Source: Jeotgalibacillus campisalis
GTDB lineage: Bacteria; Bacillota; Bacilli; Bacillales; Jeotgalibacillaceae
DNA: 64,000 bases
Direction: 5' to 3'
NCBI RefSeq assembly: GCF_000829515.1
Contig: NZ_JXRR01000014.1
Span: 713,860 to 777,859 of the forward strand
Of this stretch, positions 36,440-45,567 are shown one piece after another (position 1 is the stretch's first letter; each line of letters opens with the position of its first letter). A program made the translations under genes and the position numbers. Below the pieces are notes generated by a model that saw only the letters and a program-made list of their open reading frames with translations, made no database searches and was not told the origin of the DNA.

Positions 36440-36445
36440 AGGTAA

Positions 36446-37174
36446 TTATTTAGTGCCGCTTTCTGCAAGTGCACGCAGCTGTTTAACTTCGTGCGGGGTC
36501 AACTCTCTGGAATCCCCGGTATTTAATCCTCCTAAATGAAGAAAAGCATATCTTTCACGTTTCAGCTTTTGAACGGGGTGCCCAATGGCATCAAACATCC
36601 TGCGCACTTGGCGATTACGTCCTTCATGAATGGTAAGTTCTACGATGGTTTTGTTTTTAGCCTTATCTGCCGAAACCACTTTTGCTTTAGCAGGGGCTGT
36701 CATTCCATCTTCGAGCTTCACGCCTTTTTCTAATATTCGCAGCGATTCCCTTGACACTAGTCCTTTTACTCGTGCAATATACGTTTTATGCACTTCATAC
36801 TTCGGGTGAGTCAGTAAATTGGCAAACTCCCCATCGTTTGTTAAAAGCAAAAGGCCAGATGTATCGTAATCCAGTCTTCCCACGGGATAAATTCGTTCAT
36901 CTACATACGGGAGAAAATCTGTTACAACTTTTCGGTTTTTATCATCACTTACAGCTGAAATAACACCTGTTGGCTTATATAATAAAAAGTAAACTTTATT
37001 TTCCCGTTCGATTTTTATGCCTTCAACTTCGATAACATCAGAGGGGGTAACCCTTGTGCCAAGTTCTGTAATCATTTTGCCGTTAACTTTTACTTTTCCT
37101 GATGTAATCATGTCTTCTGCTTTCCTGCGCGAAGCGATTCCCGCGTGAGCGATAACTTTTTGTAAACGTTCCAT
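36446..37174 (-). CDS. rluB: 23S rRNA pseudouridine synthase RluB
   Basis: 242 residues: N-terminal S4 RNA-binding domain (about 1-60, RLQKVIAHAGIASRRKAEDMI) and RsuA/RluB catalytic domain with VGRLDYDTSGLLLLTNDG (catalytic Asp) and NRQVRRMFDAIGHPV. It makes the pseudouridine equivalent to position 2605 of E. coli 23S rRNA. Gene order resA-rluB matches B. subtilis (ypuL). Transcribed divergently from scpA. Confidence 0.95.
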   Translation of the reverse strand: MERLQKVIAHAGIASRRKAEDMITSGKVKVNGKMITELGTRVTPSDVIEVEGIKIERENKVYFLLYKPTGVISAVSDDKNRKVVTDFLPYVDERIYPVGRLDYDTSGLLLLTNDGEFANLLTHPKYEVHKTYIARVKGLVSRESLRILEKGVKLEDGMTAPAKAKVVSADKAKNKTIVELTIHEGRNRQVRRMFDAIGHPVQKLKRERYAFLHLGGLNTGDSRELTPHEVKQLRALAESGTK

Positions 37175-37282
37175 TAGTGCACCTCATTTTACTTGTTGTC
37201 TTTCTTAGTGCATTATGGCACATAACGTCTTAAAAGCAAACTCTCTGTCAAATTAAACACGGAATTTGAAGTTTTTCTCCTA

Positions 37283-37311
37283 TTGGAACCTTACGAAGGA
37301 TGTTTTATACT
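37283..37311 (+). promoter_or_regulatory. Sigma-A promoter of scpAB
   Basis: TTGGAA (37283-37288), 17-base spacer, TATACT (37306-37311), 35 bases before the chosen scpA start. Confidence 0.65.
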
Positions 37312-37346
37312 AAAGTGTAGATGAGATGAAGGAAATGGTGGTTAAA

Positions 37347-38111
37347 ATGGAATACAGCGTAAAAGTAGATGCTTTTGAAGGTCCACTCGACTTATTGCTT
37401 CATTTGATTCAAGGACTTGAAATTGATATTTACGATATACCGATGGCGGAAATTTCCGAACAGTACATGCTTTATATTCGAGCGATGAAGGTGCTTGAAT
37501 TAAACCTTGCCAGTGAATATCTTGTAATGGCTTCGACCTTGCTTGCGATTAAAAGCAGGATGCTTCTTCCTAAACATGAAGAATCCTGGGATCACGATGA
37601 TGCGCCTTTTGAAGAGGAAGATCCACGTGATGAGTTAGTCGAAAGATTGATCGAATACCGGAAATACAAGCATGCCGCTGTTGAATTAAAGGAAAAAGAA
37701 CAGGAACGCGGAAGCTTTTATACGAAAGCCCCCGTTGATCTTTCTCAATTTGAAACACAAAAACAAGATTCACTTGAAGAATTGCAGATTGATCTTCATG
37801 ATTTACTAGGAGCATTTAATAAATTAATGAGAAGGAAAAAATTAAAGAAACCGATGTCAACAAAAATTTCCAGACAGGAAGTTTCAATTGATAAAAGAAT
37901 GGAAGAAATTTTAACTGACTTAAGAAAGCTAAATGGACCAAAATTGTTTCATGAAATGTTCCCCATTACGGAGAAGCCTCATATGGTAATCTCCTTTTTA
38001 GCGGTGCTTGAACTAATGAAAAGAAATGAAATTACTATTCGACAGGAACATAATTTTTCTGATATTTTGGTGGAAGCATTTGAAGGAGTGAATTTAGTTG
38101 CACAACCATGA
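37347..38111 (+). CDS. scpA: Segregation and condensation protein ScpA (kleisin)
   Basis: About 254 residues. Kleisin that bridges the SMC heads. N-terminal VDAFEGPLDLLLHLIQGLE and the C-terminal winged helix (PHMVISFLAVLELMKRNEIT) are typical. The frame begins at 37326; I prefer ATG at 37347, giving MEYSVKVDAFEGPL, which aligns with B. subtilis MAEYQVKIDTFEGPL. GTG at 37338 after AAGGAA is an alternative. Overlaps scpB by 14 bases. Confidence 0.95.
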   Translation: MEYSVKVDAFEGPLDLLLHLIQGLEIDIYDIPMAEISEQYMLYIRAMKVLELNLASEYLVMASTLLAIKSRMLLPKHEESWDHDDAPFEEEDPRDELVERLIEYRKYKHAAVELKEKEQERGSFYTKAPVDLSQFETQKQDSLEELQIDLHDLLGAFNKLMRRKKLKKPMSTKISRQEVSIDKRMEEILTDLRKLNGPKLFHEMFPITEKPHMVISFLAVLELMKRNEITIRQEHNFSDILVEAFEGVNLVAQP

Positions 38112-38706
38112 CATCGACGCCGTCATCGAAAGTCTTCTTTTTGCTGCCGGCGATGAAGGATTGAGCATTTCCCAACTGTCTGCAGTATTGGATATCTCCA
38201 TGCAAGAAGCAGAAATTACGATCAACAGATTAAAAGAGTCGTATGCTGATCAGAAAAACAGAGGCATTCATATCGTTGAACTGGCAGGCGCCTTTCAGCT
38301 TGCAACAAAAAGAGAAATGACACCGTACATAAAAAAACTTGTTGAAAGTCCTGTGACCTCCACGTTATCACAAGCTGCCTTAGAAACGTTGGCCATAGTA
38401 GCCTACAGACAGCCCATTACCCGGATGACGATTGAAGAAATCAGAGGGGTAAAAACAGACCGGCCTTTACACACCCTCGTTTCAAAAGGGCTGATTAAAG
38501 AAGCTGGACGCGCTGAAGGTGCAGGGCGGGCCATATTATATGGAACGACACATGAATTTCTAGATTATTTTGGTTTAAATGACCTGTCACAGCTTCCTGC
38601 ATTAACAGAGGATATTGATGGTGCTGAAGGTGAAGAAGAAACCGATTTATTCTTTAAATCATTACAAAGCAGTTTGGGTGCTGATCAACCGGCTGATCAC
38701 GAATAA
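38098..38706 (+). CDS. scpB: Segregation and condensation protein ScpB
   Basis: 202 residues, two winged-helix domains; conserved AALETLAIVAYRQPITRMTI and EEIRGVKTDRPLHTLVSKGL blocks. ScpB binds ScpA and completes the SMC condensin complex. TTG start with AAGGAGTG upstream. An acidic C-terminal tail follows the second domain. Confidence 0.96.
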   Translation: MHNHDIDAVIESLLFAAGDEGLSISQLSAVLDISMQEAEITINRLKESYADQKNRGIHIVELAGAFQLATKREMTPYIKKLVESPVTSTLSQAALETLAIVAYRQPITRMTIEEIRGVKTDRPLHTLVSKGLIKEAGRAEGAGRAILYGTTHEFLDYFGLNDLSQLPALTEDIDGAEGEEETDLFFKSLQSSLGADQPADHE

Positions 38707-38711
38707 GTCAA

Positions 38712-38752
38712 AAAGGTGCTTCCGAGAGAAAGAATCGGCGGCGCCTTTTTTT
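38712..38752 (+). terminator. Terminator of scpAB
   Basis: AAAGGTGCTTCCGA pairs with TCGGCGGCGCCTTT apart from small mismatches, followed by seven T residues. Confidence 0.7.
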
Positions 38753-38801
38753 GTCATGAAGGACAAGTTTGCACATACGCTATTCTATACATTAATGTTG
38801 G

Positions 38802-39902
38802 ATGGTGAATGCATTGAAGCTGATCGTCAAAATCATTCTTATATTGATTGTTTGTTATCCGGCCATCTCATTTCGTGCTGACGCTGCCCCGTCCCCTTCT
38901 GCTTCAGCTGATCAGGCTATTCTGATAGAAGCTGAAAGCGGAAGAGTCTTGTTCGAAAAAAATGCACACACAGAGCAAAAAATTGCAAGTATAACAAAAA
39001 TAATGACCGCGCACTTGGCCATGAAACACGGCAACCCTGAAGAATTAGTAAAAATTAGTCCGGAAGCTTCTGTCACGGAAGGTTCAAGCCTCTATCTTAA
39101 AGCAGGACAAAAAGTTTCTCTATTGGATTTGGTTTATGGTCTGCTGCTTCGCTCAGGCAATGATTCAGCAGTCGCAATTGCAGAGCATATTAGCGGAAGT
39201 GTGGAAGAGTTTTCAAAGCTGATGAATAAAGAGGCTAAAAAAATTGGCATGAAGCATTCTCATTTTACTAATCCCCATGGTCTTGATTTGGATAATGAAC
39301 ATTATTCCTCCTCATTTGATATGGCCTTGTTAACGCAAGAGGCACTGAAAAATGAGTTGTTTGCCAAAATTTTCGGCACGGAAAGTCACAAAGCTACCTC
39401 CATTGATCCTTCACCTGTTTGGAACAATAAACATCGGCTGATTACAGGAATGTATCCCCATGCCACTGGAGGAAAAACAGGTTATACAAAACAGGCAGGA
39501 CGTACGCTGGTAACCACAGCAAAGCGGGATGGAATGACACTCATTGTTGTCACAATCAGAGCCTCAAACGACTGGAACGATCATATGAACTTATTCGAAT
39601 ATGGATTTGCTAACTATAAGAAAACAGCCATTCTGCACCCTGACACTCTCCCCCCATTTCCCGGTCAAAATAGTAATGAATTTTATACACTTGTAGACCC
39701 ATTTGAGTATCCTTTGACAGAAGAAGAAAAGCCACTCGTATCAATTGAAGGGAACATTCCTTATAACAGAAAATCACCACCGGTTGTAACTGTAAAGCTT
39801 GGTCAAGAAATCATTCATGAACAGGAGCTTATAAAAGAAACGCGTTCTACCGTTTTTTCAAGATGGGAACGATTTATTGAGAAGGTGATCTTTTGGCAGT
39901 GA
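38802..39902 (+). CDS. dacB: D-alanyl-D-alanine carboxypeptidase DacB (spore cortex)
   Basis: 366 residues from ATG 38802: signal peptide, then penicillin-binding motifs SITK (SxxK), SGN in LLRSGNDSA and KTG in GGKTGYTKQ, and a C-terminal PBP5-like domain. Adjacent spmA and spmB mark it as DacB, which with SpmA/B sets cortex cross-linking and spore core dehydration. The start is uncertain: TTG at 38814 has a better-placed GGATGGTG and would begin with a typical signal peptide (KLIVKIILILIV). Confidence 0.93.
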   Translation: MVNALKLIVKIILILIVCYPAISFRADAAPSPSASADQAILIEAESGRVLFEKNAHTEQKIASITKIMTAHLAMKHGNPEELVKISPEASVTEGSSLYLKAGQKVSLLDLVYGLLLRSGNDSAVAIAEHISGSVEEFSKLMNKEAKKIGMKHSHFTNPHGLDLDNEHYSSSFDMALLTQEALKNELFAKIFGTESHKATSIDPSPVWNNKHRLITGMYPHATGGKTGYTKQAGRTLVTTAKRDGMTLIVVTIRASNDWNDHMNLFEYGFANYKKTAILHPDTLPPFPGQNSNEFYTLVDPFEYPLTEEEKPLVSIEGNIPYNRKSPPVVTVKLGQEIIHEQELIKETRSTVFSRWERFIEKVIFWQ

Positions 39903-39908
39903 TAACAG

Positions 39909-40508
39909 ATGGTTAATGTAATTTGGATAGGTATGATTGTAGTAGGAATTGTTTACAGTATTTTAAATGGAACCACTTCACAGATCAATTCGGCCATGTT
40001 TGATGCTTCAACACAGGCTGTTCAGTTAGTGATAGGCTTTATAGCAGTCTTTACATTCTGGCTTGGGATGATGGAAATCGCCAAACAGTCTGGACTGCTC
40101 GAAAAACTTACAGTGCTGTCACGGCCTATTCTATTGAAGCTTTTTCCTGAACTTTCTCCTAAGGACCCAGCCCTTGGATTTATCATGTCGAATATGACAG
40201 CGAATTTTTTTGGTCTTGGAAACGCAGCTACTCCATTTGGGTTAAAGGCAATGACAGCCCTACAGGCCAATAATCCAGACCCTTCAGTCCCAACACGTTC
40301 TATGATAACGTTTTTATGCTTGAATACTGCGGCTCTTACTTTATTTCCTACGACTGTCATTTCCTTAAGAATGACTCACGGAGCCCCAGATCCAATGGAT
40401 ATCGTCATTCCAGCTTTTTTAGCAACTTGCTTTTCCTGTGTCATTGCTATAACATTGGACCGATTATTTTATATGTTCACAGTGAAACGCAGCCATAGGA
40501 GGAAATAA
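39909..40508 (+). CDS. spmA: Spore maturation protein A
   Basis: 199 residues, about five hydrophobic segments; nucleoside-recognition (Gate) domain with GLGNAATPFGLKAM and MITFLCLNTAALTLFPTTVI. With SpmB it is needed for full spore core dehydration and heat resistance. Seven bases after dacB. Confidence 0.95.
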   Translation: MVNVIWIGMIVVGIVYSILNGTTSQINSAMFDASTQAVQLVIGFIAVFTFWLGMMEIAKQSGLLEKLTVLSRPILLKLFPELSPKDPALGFIMSNMTANFFGLGNAATPFGLKAMTALQANNPDPSVPTRSMITFLCLNTAALTLFPTTVISLRMTHGAPDPMDIVIPAFLATCFSCVIAITLDRLFYMFTVKRSHRRK

Positions 40509-41038
40509 TGAATACCATAGCAGCTATTTCCACTTTTTTTCTCCCGGTTTTGGTAGGAGTTATCTTAGTTTATGCCCTCATAAAAAAAACAGATGCCTAT
40601 GGTGCTTTTACTGAAGGAGGGAAAGAAGGCATTCGGTTATCGATCTCCCTCCTTCCCTTTTTGCTCGGTATGCTCGTAGCCATAAATATTTTAAGAGCCT
40701 CAGGATTTTTAGATGCGATGAATCAAGCTCTTTCACCTTTACTCATTTGGTTATCGATACCACCGGATCTACTGCCGCTTTTGTTTATAAGGCCTATTTC
40801 CGGTTCAGCTTCACTAGGCATGGTTGCCGACTTAACCGCTACATACGGGACTGAGCATTTCATTTCCAGAGCAGCAGCCATCATTCAAGGAAGCACAGAT
40901 ACTACTCTGTATGTATTAACCGTCTATTTTGGTGCAGTAGGGATTAAAAAGATGGGACGGGCATTAACGATTGGTTTATTAGCAGATCTTGCGGGAATGA
41001 CTGTAGCAATTCTGATAACCATCTGGTATTTTACTTAA
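40508..41038 (+). CDS. spmB: Spore maturation protein B
   Basis: 176 residues, hydrophobic, Gate-domain protein with FIRPISGSASLGMVADLTA and IIQGSTDTTLYVLTVYFGAVG. Start overlaps the spmA stop by one base (TAATG), giving coupled translation. Partner of SpmA and DacB. Confidence 0.95.
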   Translation: MNTIAAISTFFLPVLVGVILVYALIKKTDAYGAFTEGGKEGIRLSISLLPFLLGMLVAINILRASGFLDAMNQALSPLLIWLSIPPDLLPLLFIRPISGSASLGMVADLTATYGTEHFISRAAAIIQGSTDTTLYVLTVYFGAVGIKKMGRALTIGLLADLAGMTVAILITIWYFT

Positions 41039-41095
41039 TCCTTTTTGATTTTTAAAATTTTATGCTACTATGTAAATGAGATTGGAGGTGTAAGG

Positions 41096-41635
41096 GTGAA
41101 CCAACAGTATCCTCAATCCTATATTGATTATTTAGTCCATTTTCATGGGGATCGTGACTATTTTGAGTGCCATGAAATACTTGAAGACTATTGGAAAGAA
41201 AATACACCAATGGAAAGAGATTCTATATGGGTTGGCTGGATTCAGCTGGCAGTTGCGCTTTATCATCAGAGAAGAAATAATTTCTCAGGAGCAGGACGAA
41301 TGATCGAGAAAGCCCTTGATAAATTCAGGCTTCACTATGAAGAACTAAAAACGTTTGGGATCGACTGCCCTTTTTTTATGGAGCAATTACAGGAATTGAA
41401 AGCCTCTATCCAAGCAAACACTCCCTACACAAGCATGCAGCTGCCCATTACCGATATTGAATTAAAGCAAACATGCCGGCTCCTAAGTACTGAAAAAGGT
41501 TTTATATGGGGTAAAGAAAGTGATTTAAAAAACCCTATGATAACCGATCGCCACAGACTAAGAGACAGACAGGAAGTTGTTCTTTTAAGAGAAAAAGAAT
41601 TAAACAGACGAAAAAACAGGCCTGCATCTTATTAA
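41096..41635 (+). CDS. ypuF: YpuF-like DUF309 protein
   Basis: About 179 residues. The DUF309 core is HFHGDRDYFECHEILEDYWK and GWIQLAVALYHQRRNNFSGA, with conserved His/Glu residues; function unknown. GTG at 41096 after GGAGGTG is the likely start; the open frame to 41045 has no ribosome binding site. In B. subtilis ypuF lies near ribT and scpA, as here. Confidence 0.88.
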   Translation: MNQQYPQSYIDYLVHFHGDRDYFECHEILEDYWKENTPMERDSIWVGWIQLAVALYHQRRNNFSGAGRMIEKALDKFRLHYEELKTFGIDCPFFMEQLQELKASIQANTPYTSMQLPITDIELKQTCRLLSTEKGFIWGKESDLKNPMITDRHRLRDRQEVVLLREKELNRRKNRPASY

Positions 41636-41653
41636 GATGAAGGCCTGTTTTTA
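41611..41653. terminator. Bidirectional terminator ypuF / ribT
   Basis: AAACAGGCCTGCATCTT and AAGATGAAGGCCTGTTT pair with one mismatch; A and T tracts flank both ends. The ypuF stop codon is in the loop. Confidence 0.88.
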
Positions 41654-41668
41654 GCTTTTTTATGCGAT

Positions 41669-42022
41669 TTATTCTGTTTCTTCATAGATGCACTTTGACA
41701 AGAACCGTTCTGTATGTTCAGTACTTTCAAATCGCTTATCAGGATGCATTTCACGAAGCGTGGAGATCATCTTTTTGCCAATGCCTTCATTCCGGTGAGA
41801 AGGACTGACAGATATATGCTGAATAAGAATCGTTTCTTCTCCTATTTTTATCCCGACTAAGCCGATAATATCTTCTTCTTTCCATAAAAAAAGCCGATTC
41901 GCTTTATCTTCTTCATACATTTTCATCGATAACTGCAACTGTTTAATATCCTTTTCTGTCGGCATAAAGGACATCAGGCCCATTGCAATCTTTTCAAAGG
42001 ATTTTTTGTATCTGATTAGCAT
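41669..42022 (-). CDS. ribT: RibT, GNAT-family protein (isolated from a rib operon)
   Basis: 117 residues, one GNAT fold: acetyl-CoA loop PSHRNEGIGKKM, N-terminus MLIRYKKSFEKIAMGLMSFM nearly identical in pattern to B. subtilis RibT. RibT is the last gene of the ribDEAHT operon in B. subtilis, but no riboflavin genes or FMN riboswitch are present here. The acyl acceptor is unknown. Confidence 0.9.
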   Translation of the reverse strand: MLIRYKKSFEKIAMGLMSFMPTEKDIKQLQLSMKMYEEDKANRLFLWKEEDIIGLVGIKIGEETILIQHISVSPSHRNEGIGKKMISTLREMHPDKRFESTEHTERFLSKCIYEETE

Positions 42023-42143
42023 AGTTACCCCTCATTGTGGTCATGATAGTGTAAATTCAATACAAGCAGGGATCCGCAATCCTCTGCAGGCGTTTTTAAT
42101 CATACTAAAAAAAGAGTGGTAATTCAACTAAAGACCAAAATCC

Positions 42144-42236
42144 TTATACGATAAACATCCAATAAATAATTCCCCAAGCGATTCCGCCTGCAATTAATAG
42201 CACAAAAAGCCATCCGTTTCTTGATTTCATTTTCAT
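42144..42236 (-). CDS. Predicted 30-residue membrane peptide
   Basis: ATG at 42236 preceded by AAGGGAGTG; the peptide begins MKMKSRNGW and continues as one hydrophobic helix (LFVLLIAGGIAWGIIYWMFIV is residues 10-30). Positive N-terminus and a single helix fit a small membrane protein. It lies between ribT and lysA. I know no function; it may be a sporulation-region microprotein. Confidence 0.6.
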   Translation of the reverse strand: MKMKSRNGWLFVLLIAGGIAWGIIYWMFIV

Positions 42237-42274
42237 CACTCCCTTACGTCATAAGCAAATATAATTCATGCTGC

Positions 42275-43588
42275 TTATTTGTGCGCGTAAAGAGGCAGAT
42301 CATGACGGACTAAATCTTCATATGATTCTCTTTTAATCACAAGCGCAGCTGCTCCATTTTCCACAAATACTACTGCAGGCCTTGTAATTCGGTTATAATT
42401 GTTTGCCATCGCATAGCCATATGCTCCAGTGCAGAAAACAGCCAGAACATCTCCCGGTTGTGCTTTAGCAATCGGCAAATCCCAGATAAGCATATCTCCT
42501 GACTCACAGCACTTGCCTGCCACAGCTACAGTCTCTTCGCAGTCTGCTTCGGGGCGGTTTGCAATCGCTGCTTCATATCTTGCGTCGTATAGTGCAGGCC
42601 GAATATTGTCACTCATACCGCCATCAACTGCAAGATATTTTCTTATATCAGGTACAACTTTTGAAGAGCCCACTGTGTAAAGTGTCGTGCCGGCATCTCC
42701 AACAAGTGAACGCCCCGGCTCAATCCAGATTTCAGGCATGGAAAGAGATGCATTCTTCATCAATGTCTTTACTTCAGAAATAATATCTTTTACATATTCT
42801 GATGGAGCAATCGGCGTATCTTCTTTTGTATAGCGAATGCCAAAACCGCCGCCCAAATTCAGCACCTGAGAGGTGAAATCATAATTTTGTTTCCACACAG
42901 CGAGTTTTTCAATCATTTTTTCAGCAGCTTTTTTAAAGCCTGTTGTTTCAAATATTTGTGAACCAATATGACAATGCAGACCGAGAACCTTTAGTTCATT
43001 TTTGGCCAATGCCAGCTTTAGAGCTTCTTCTGCCTGCCCGTTTTGAAGATCAAAACCAAATTTAGAATCTTCCTGGCCTGTTAGAATATAGTCATGTGTA
43101 TGCGCTTCGATACCCGGTGTTACTCTTAAAAGAATGGAAGCGGGTATGTTTTTACTGCGGCAGGCTTCTGACAAAATTTCAAGCTCGTGAAAATTATCTA
43201 CAACAAAGCATCCAATTCCGTAATCTAAAGCCATGTTGATTTCTTCTTTGCTTTTATTATTGCCATGAAAATGAATTCTCTCTGGATCAAAGCCGGCTTG
43301 AATCGCCGTATATAGCTCTCCGCCTGAAACTACATCCAGACTCAGCCCCTCTTCTTCTATAACTTGAATCATGGCTATAGATGAAAAAGCTTTGCTTGCA
43401 TAGGCCACCTGCGATGTAACACCTAATTTTTCAAAGGTTTCTTTAAACCCTTTTGCCCGCTCACGAATAAGAGCAATATCATAAATATAGAGGGGGGTGC
43501 CATACTCTTTTGCAAGTTCAATGGTATCAACCCCTCCAATTGTTAAGTGACCTTTTTCATTTGTGCCTGATGTGCCATAATAATGCAT
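42275..43588 (-). CDS. lysA: Diaminopimelate decarboxylase
   Basis: LysA decarboxylates meso-diaminopimelate to lysine with PLP. 437 residues from ATG 43588 (B. subtilis 439), which has AAAGGAAC at the right spacing; the open frame reaches 43657. PLP-lysine in QVAYASKAFSS, HCHIGSQI, NLGGGFGIRY, EPGRSLVGDAG and GKCCESGD are all present. No lysine riboswitch fits in the 80 bases upstream. Downstream of the spoVA genes, as in B. subtilis. Confidence 0.97.
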   Translation of the reverse strand: MHYYGTSGTNEKGHLTIGGVDTIELAKEYGTPLYIYDIALIRERAKGFKETFEKLGVTSQVAYASKAFSSIAMIQVIEEEGLSLDVVSGGELYTAIQAGFDPERIHFHGNNKSKEEINMALDYGIGCFVVDNFHELEILSEACRSKNIPASILLRVTPGIEAHTHDYILTGQEDSKFGFDLQNGQAEEALKLALAKNELKVLGLHCHIGSQIFETTGFKKAAEKMIEKLAVWKQNYDFTSQVLNLGGGFGIRYTKEDTPIAPSEYVKDIISEVKTLMKNASLSMPEIWIEPGRSLVGDAGTTLYTVGSSKVVPDIRKYLAVDGGMSDNIRPALYDARYEAAIANRPEADCEETVAVAGKCCESGDMLIWDLPIAKAQPGDVLAVFCTGAYGYAMANNYNRITRPAVVFVENGAAALVIKRESYEDLVRHDLPLYAHK

Positions 43589-43669
43589 AATACAGTTCCT
43601 TTCTTTCTGGACAAAATATCCTTTACTAATTAGTTGAACTGTACCATATTCATGCATTATAAATCAATT

Positions 43670-45133
43670 TCATTCTCCTGTAGGTTTCTGTCTTACGCGG
43701 TCCTTCGTTTTAACAATCATCGGCCGGAGCAAGGCGCTAGTCATAGGGAGTCTCATCAAAATCCTAAGCATAGCCTTTGGTCTAAATGGAACAAGCGGCC
43801 AAAGATACGGGGTTGAGAAAGATTTAATATTTATAAGATACAAAATATAAATAGTAAGGCCTACAACAAGACCATCTATATGAAAAAGCCATACGAGAAA
43901 TAGTAAAGAAAGCCTCACCATCTTATTGGCAACACTCAGCTCATAGCTCGGAGTAGCAAAAGTGCCAATTGCGGCAATTGCAACATACAAAATGACTTCC
44001 GGCACAAAGAGTCCCACATCAATCGCTATTTGACCGATTAGAACTGCTGCAATTAAACCCATGGCGGTCGACAGTGGTGTAGGCGTATGGATAGCAGCAA
44101 TACGTAAAAATTCTATTCCTATATCAGCAATTAATAGCTGAAGAATAAGCGGTACATTCGTATCCTCTTCCATGCCTAAAAAAGCCATTGACTCAGGTCT
44201 TAAATCAGGATCGATTGCCAGCAGATACCATAATGGCAGCAGGATTAATGATGCAACGATGCCCATAAGACGAATCCACCTGATAAACGTTCCTACAGCG
44301 GGAGATTGACGGAACTCTTCAGCATGCTGCACATGATGAAAGTATGTGGTAGGAGTAATCATTACACTTGGAGATGTGTCTACATAAATTAAAACATGTC
44401 CCTCAAGCAAATGAGTGGCTGCAATATCTGCCCTCTCTGTAAACCTGACCAATGGATAGGGATTGAACCCTTGTTTAACAATATATTCTTCAAGTGATTT
44501 ATCTGTCATTGTCAGGCCATCCACATCAATGGCTTCGAGTTCTTTTTTTATCGTATCGATCAAATCCTGGTTCGCCAGGTCTTTAATATATCCTACCGCA
44601 ACGTCAGCTTTGGATCTTTGACCAACTTCCATCATATCAAAGCGTATTTTCTCATCGCGTATACGTCTTCTTGTCAGCGCTGTATTCACGATAATATTTT
44701 CGACAAACCCGTCACGGGAACCTCTTACTACTTTTTCAGTATCCGGCTCTTCAGGCTGTCTTCCTGGATAACTCCGTACATCCACTACATAGACATGCCG
44801 GTCTCCTTCAACCTTAATCGCAATAAGCCCCGAAAAAACCTGACGAATTACATCCTCTACCGTATCAACTGTCTCGACGGACTGATGGACCAATCGGTTA
44901 TGTATTATAGAAGAAAGATTAGTTCGATCATTTTTCGGAATTTCAATCTCAACAATTTCTTCTAATATTTGCATGATAAATAATGTATCACATAATCCAT
45001 TGACCGCATAAAGATGAACAGGAGTGCCTGCAATGATAAACTTTCTTACCATAAAGTCGAAGCTTTCACCTAATCCAGCTCGTGATGTTAATATTTCATC
45101 TAATTGACCTGCTTTTAAAGGTATGGACTGCAT
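43670..45133 (-). CDS. spoVAF: Stage V sporulation protein AF (GerA-family)
   Basis: 487 residues (B. subtilis 493): a large N-terminal cytoplasmic domain, then about five membrane helices (roughly 285-440). GerA-family blocks include GSRDGFVENIIVNTALTRRR and EGHVLIYVDTSPSVMITP. SpoVAF is made in the forespore and, with FigP/YqhR-type partners in B. subtilis, amplifies ion release during germination. Here it follows spoVAB by two bases. Confidence 0.94.
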   Translation of the reverse strand: MQSIPLKAGQLDEILTSRAGLGESFDFMVRKFIIAGTPVHLYAVNGLCDTLFIMQILEEIVEIEIPKNDRTNLSSIIHNRLVHQSVETVDTVEDVIRQVFSGLIAIKVEGDRHVYVVDVRSYPGRQPEEPDTEKVVRGSRDGFVENIIVNTALTRRRIRDEKIRFDMMEVGQRSKADVAVGYIKDLANQDLIDTIKKELEAIDVDGLTMTDKSLEEYIVKQGFNPYPLVRFTERADIAATHLLEGHVLIYVDTSPSVMITPTTYFHHVQHAEEFRQSPAVGTFIRWIRLMGIVASLILLPLWYLLAIDPDLRPESMAFLGMEEDTNVPLILQLLIADIGIEFLRIAAIHTPTPLSTAMGLIAAVLIGQIAIDVGLFVPEVILYVAIAAIGTFATPSYELSVANKMVRLSLLFLVWLFHIDGLVVGLTIYILYLINIKSFSTPYLWPLVPFRPKAMLRILMRLPMTSALLRPMIVKTKDRVRQKPTGE

Positions 45134-45135
45134 AG

Positions 45136-45567
45136 CTAATCTCCTTTATGATATGGAATAAAAAACAGCCAATAAAATAATGACCCTGAAACTTTCCCTA
45201 AGATAATCGCAAACATAATTGATTGTAATTTTGCCGTGATCCCCAGTCTTCTTGTAACTAATGGTATAACATCAAGCACTTCTGTTAATGCAGCTGCCAG
45301 CATGCCGATAAATGCTCCTGCCAGCAAACCAACATATGGAACCAGTAAAAATCCATAGACAGTCGTGACGCCATACAAGCTGCCCGCAAGTCCTGTAAGC
45401 GCTCCTAATATGATTGCCCATTCCAATGAGGGTAAACGTTTTTTATTCTTCGTCAATTGAATAAGCCGGGGAACGATTCCAAGAACACTTAAAAAAGCGA
45501 CAAATCCGCCACCTACTGCAAGCCCGGAAGCAAGGCCCACAAAAATGACAAACATGTTAATGATCAT
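45136..45567 (-). CDS. spoVAB: Stage V sporulation protein AB
   Basis: 143 residues, four hydrophobic segments, with GGGFVAFLSVLGIVPRLIQLTK and LEWAIILGALTGL, characteristic of SpoVAB. It belongs to the forespore spoVA set tied to dipicolinic acid movement, though the exact role of AB is unsettled. It overlaps spoVAA by 11 bases. Confidence 0.92.
   Translation of the reverse strand: MIINMFVIFVGLASGLAVGGGFVAFLSVLGIVPRLIQLTKNKKRLPSLEWAIILGALTGLAGSLYGVTTVYGFLLVPYVGLLAGAFIGMLAAALTEVLDVIPLVTRRLGITAKLQSIMFAIILGKVSGSLFYWLFFIPYHKGD

Noticed and set aside
43589..43669. Lysine riboswitch before lysA
   Set aside because: Only about 80 bases separate lysA from spoVAF, too short for an L-box, and no such fold is seen.
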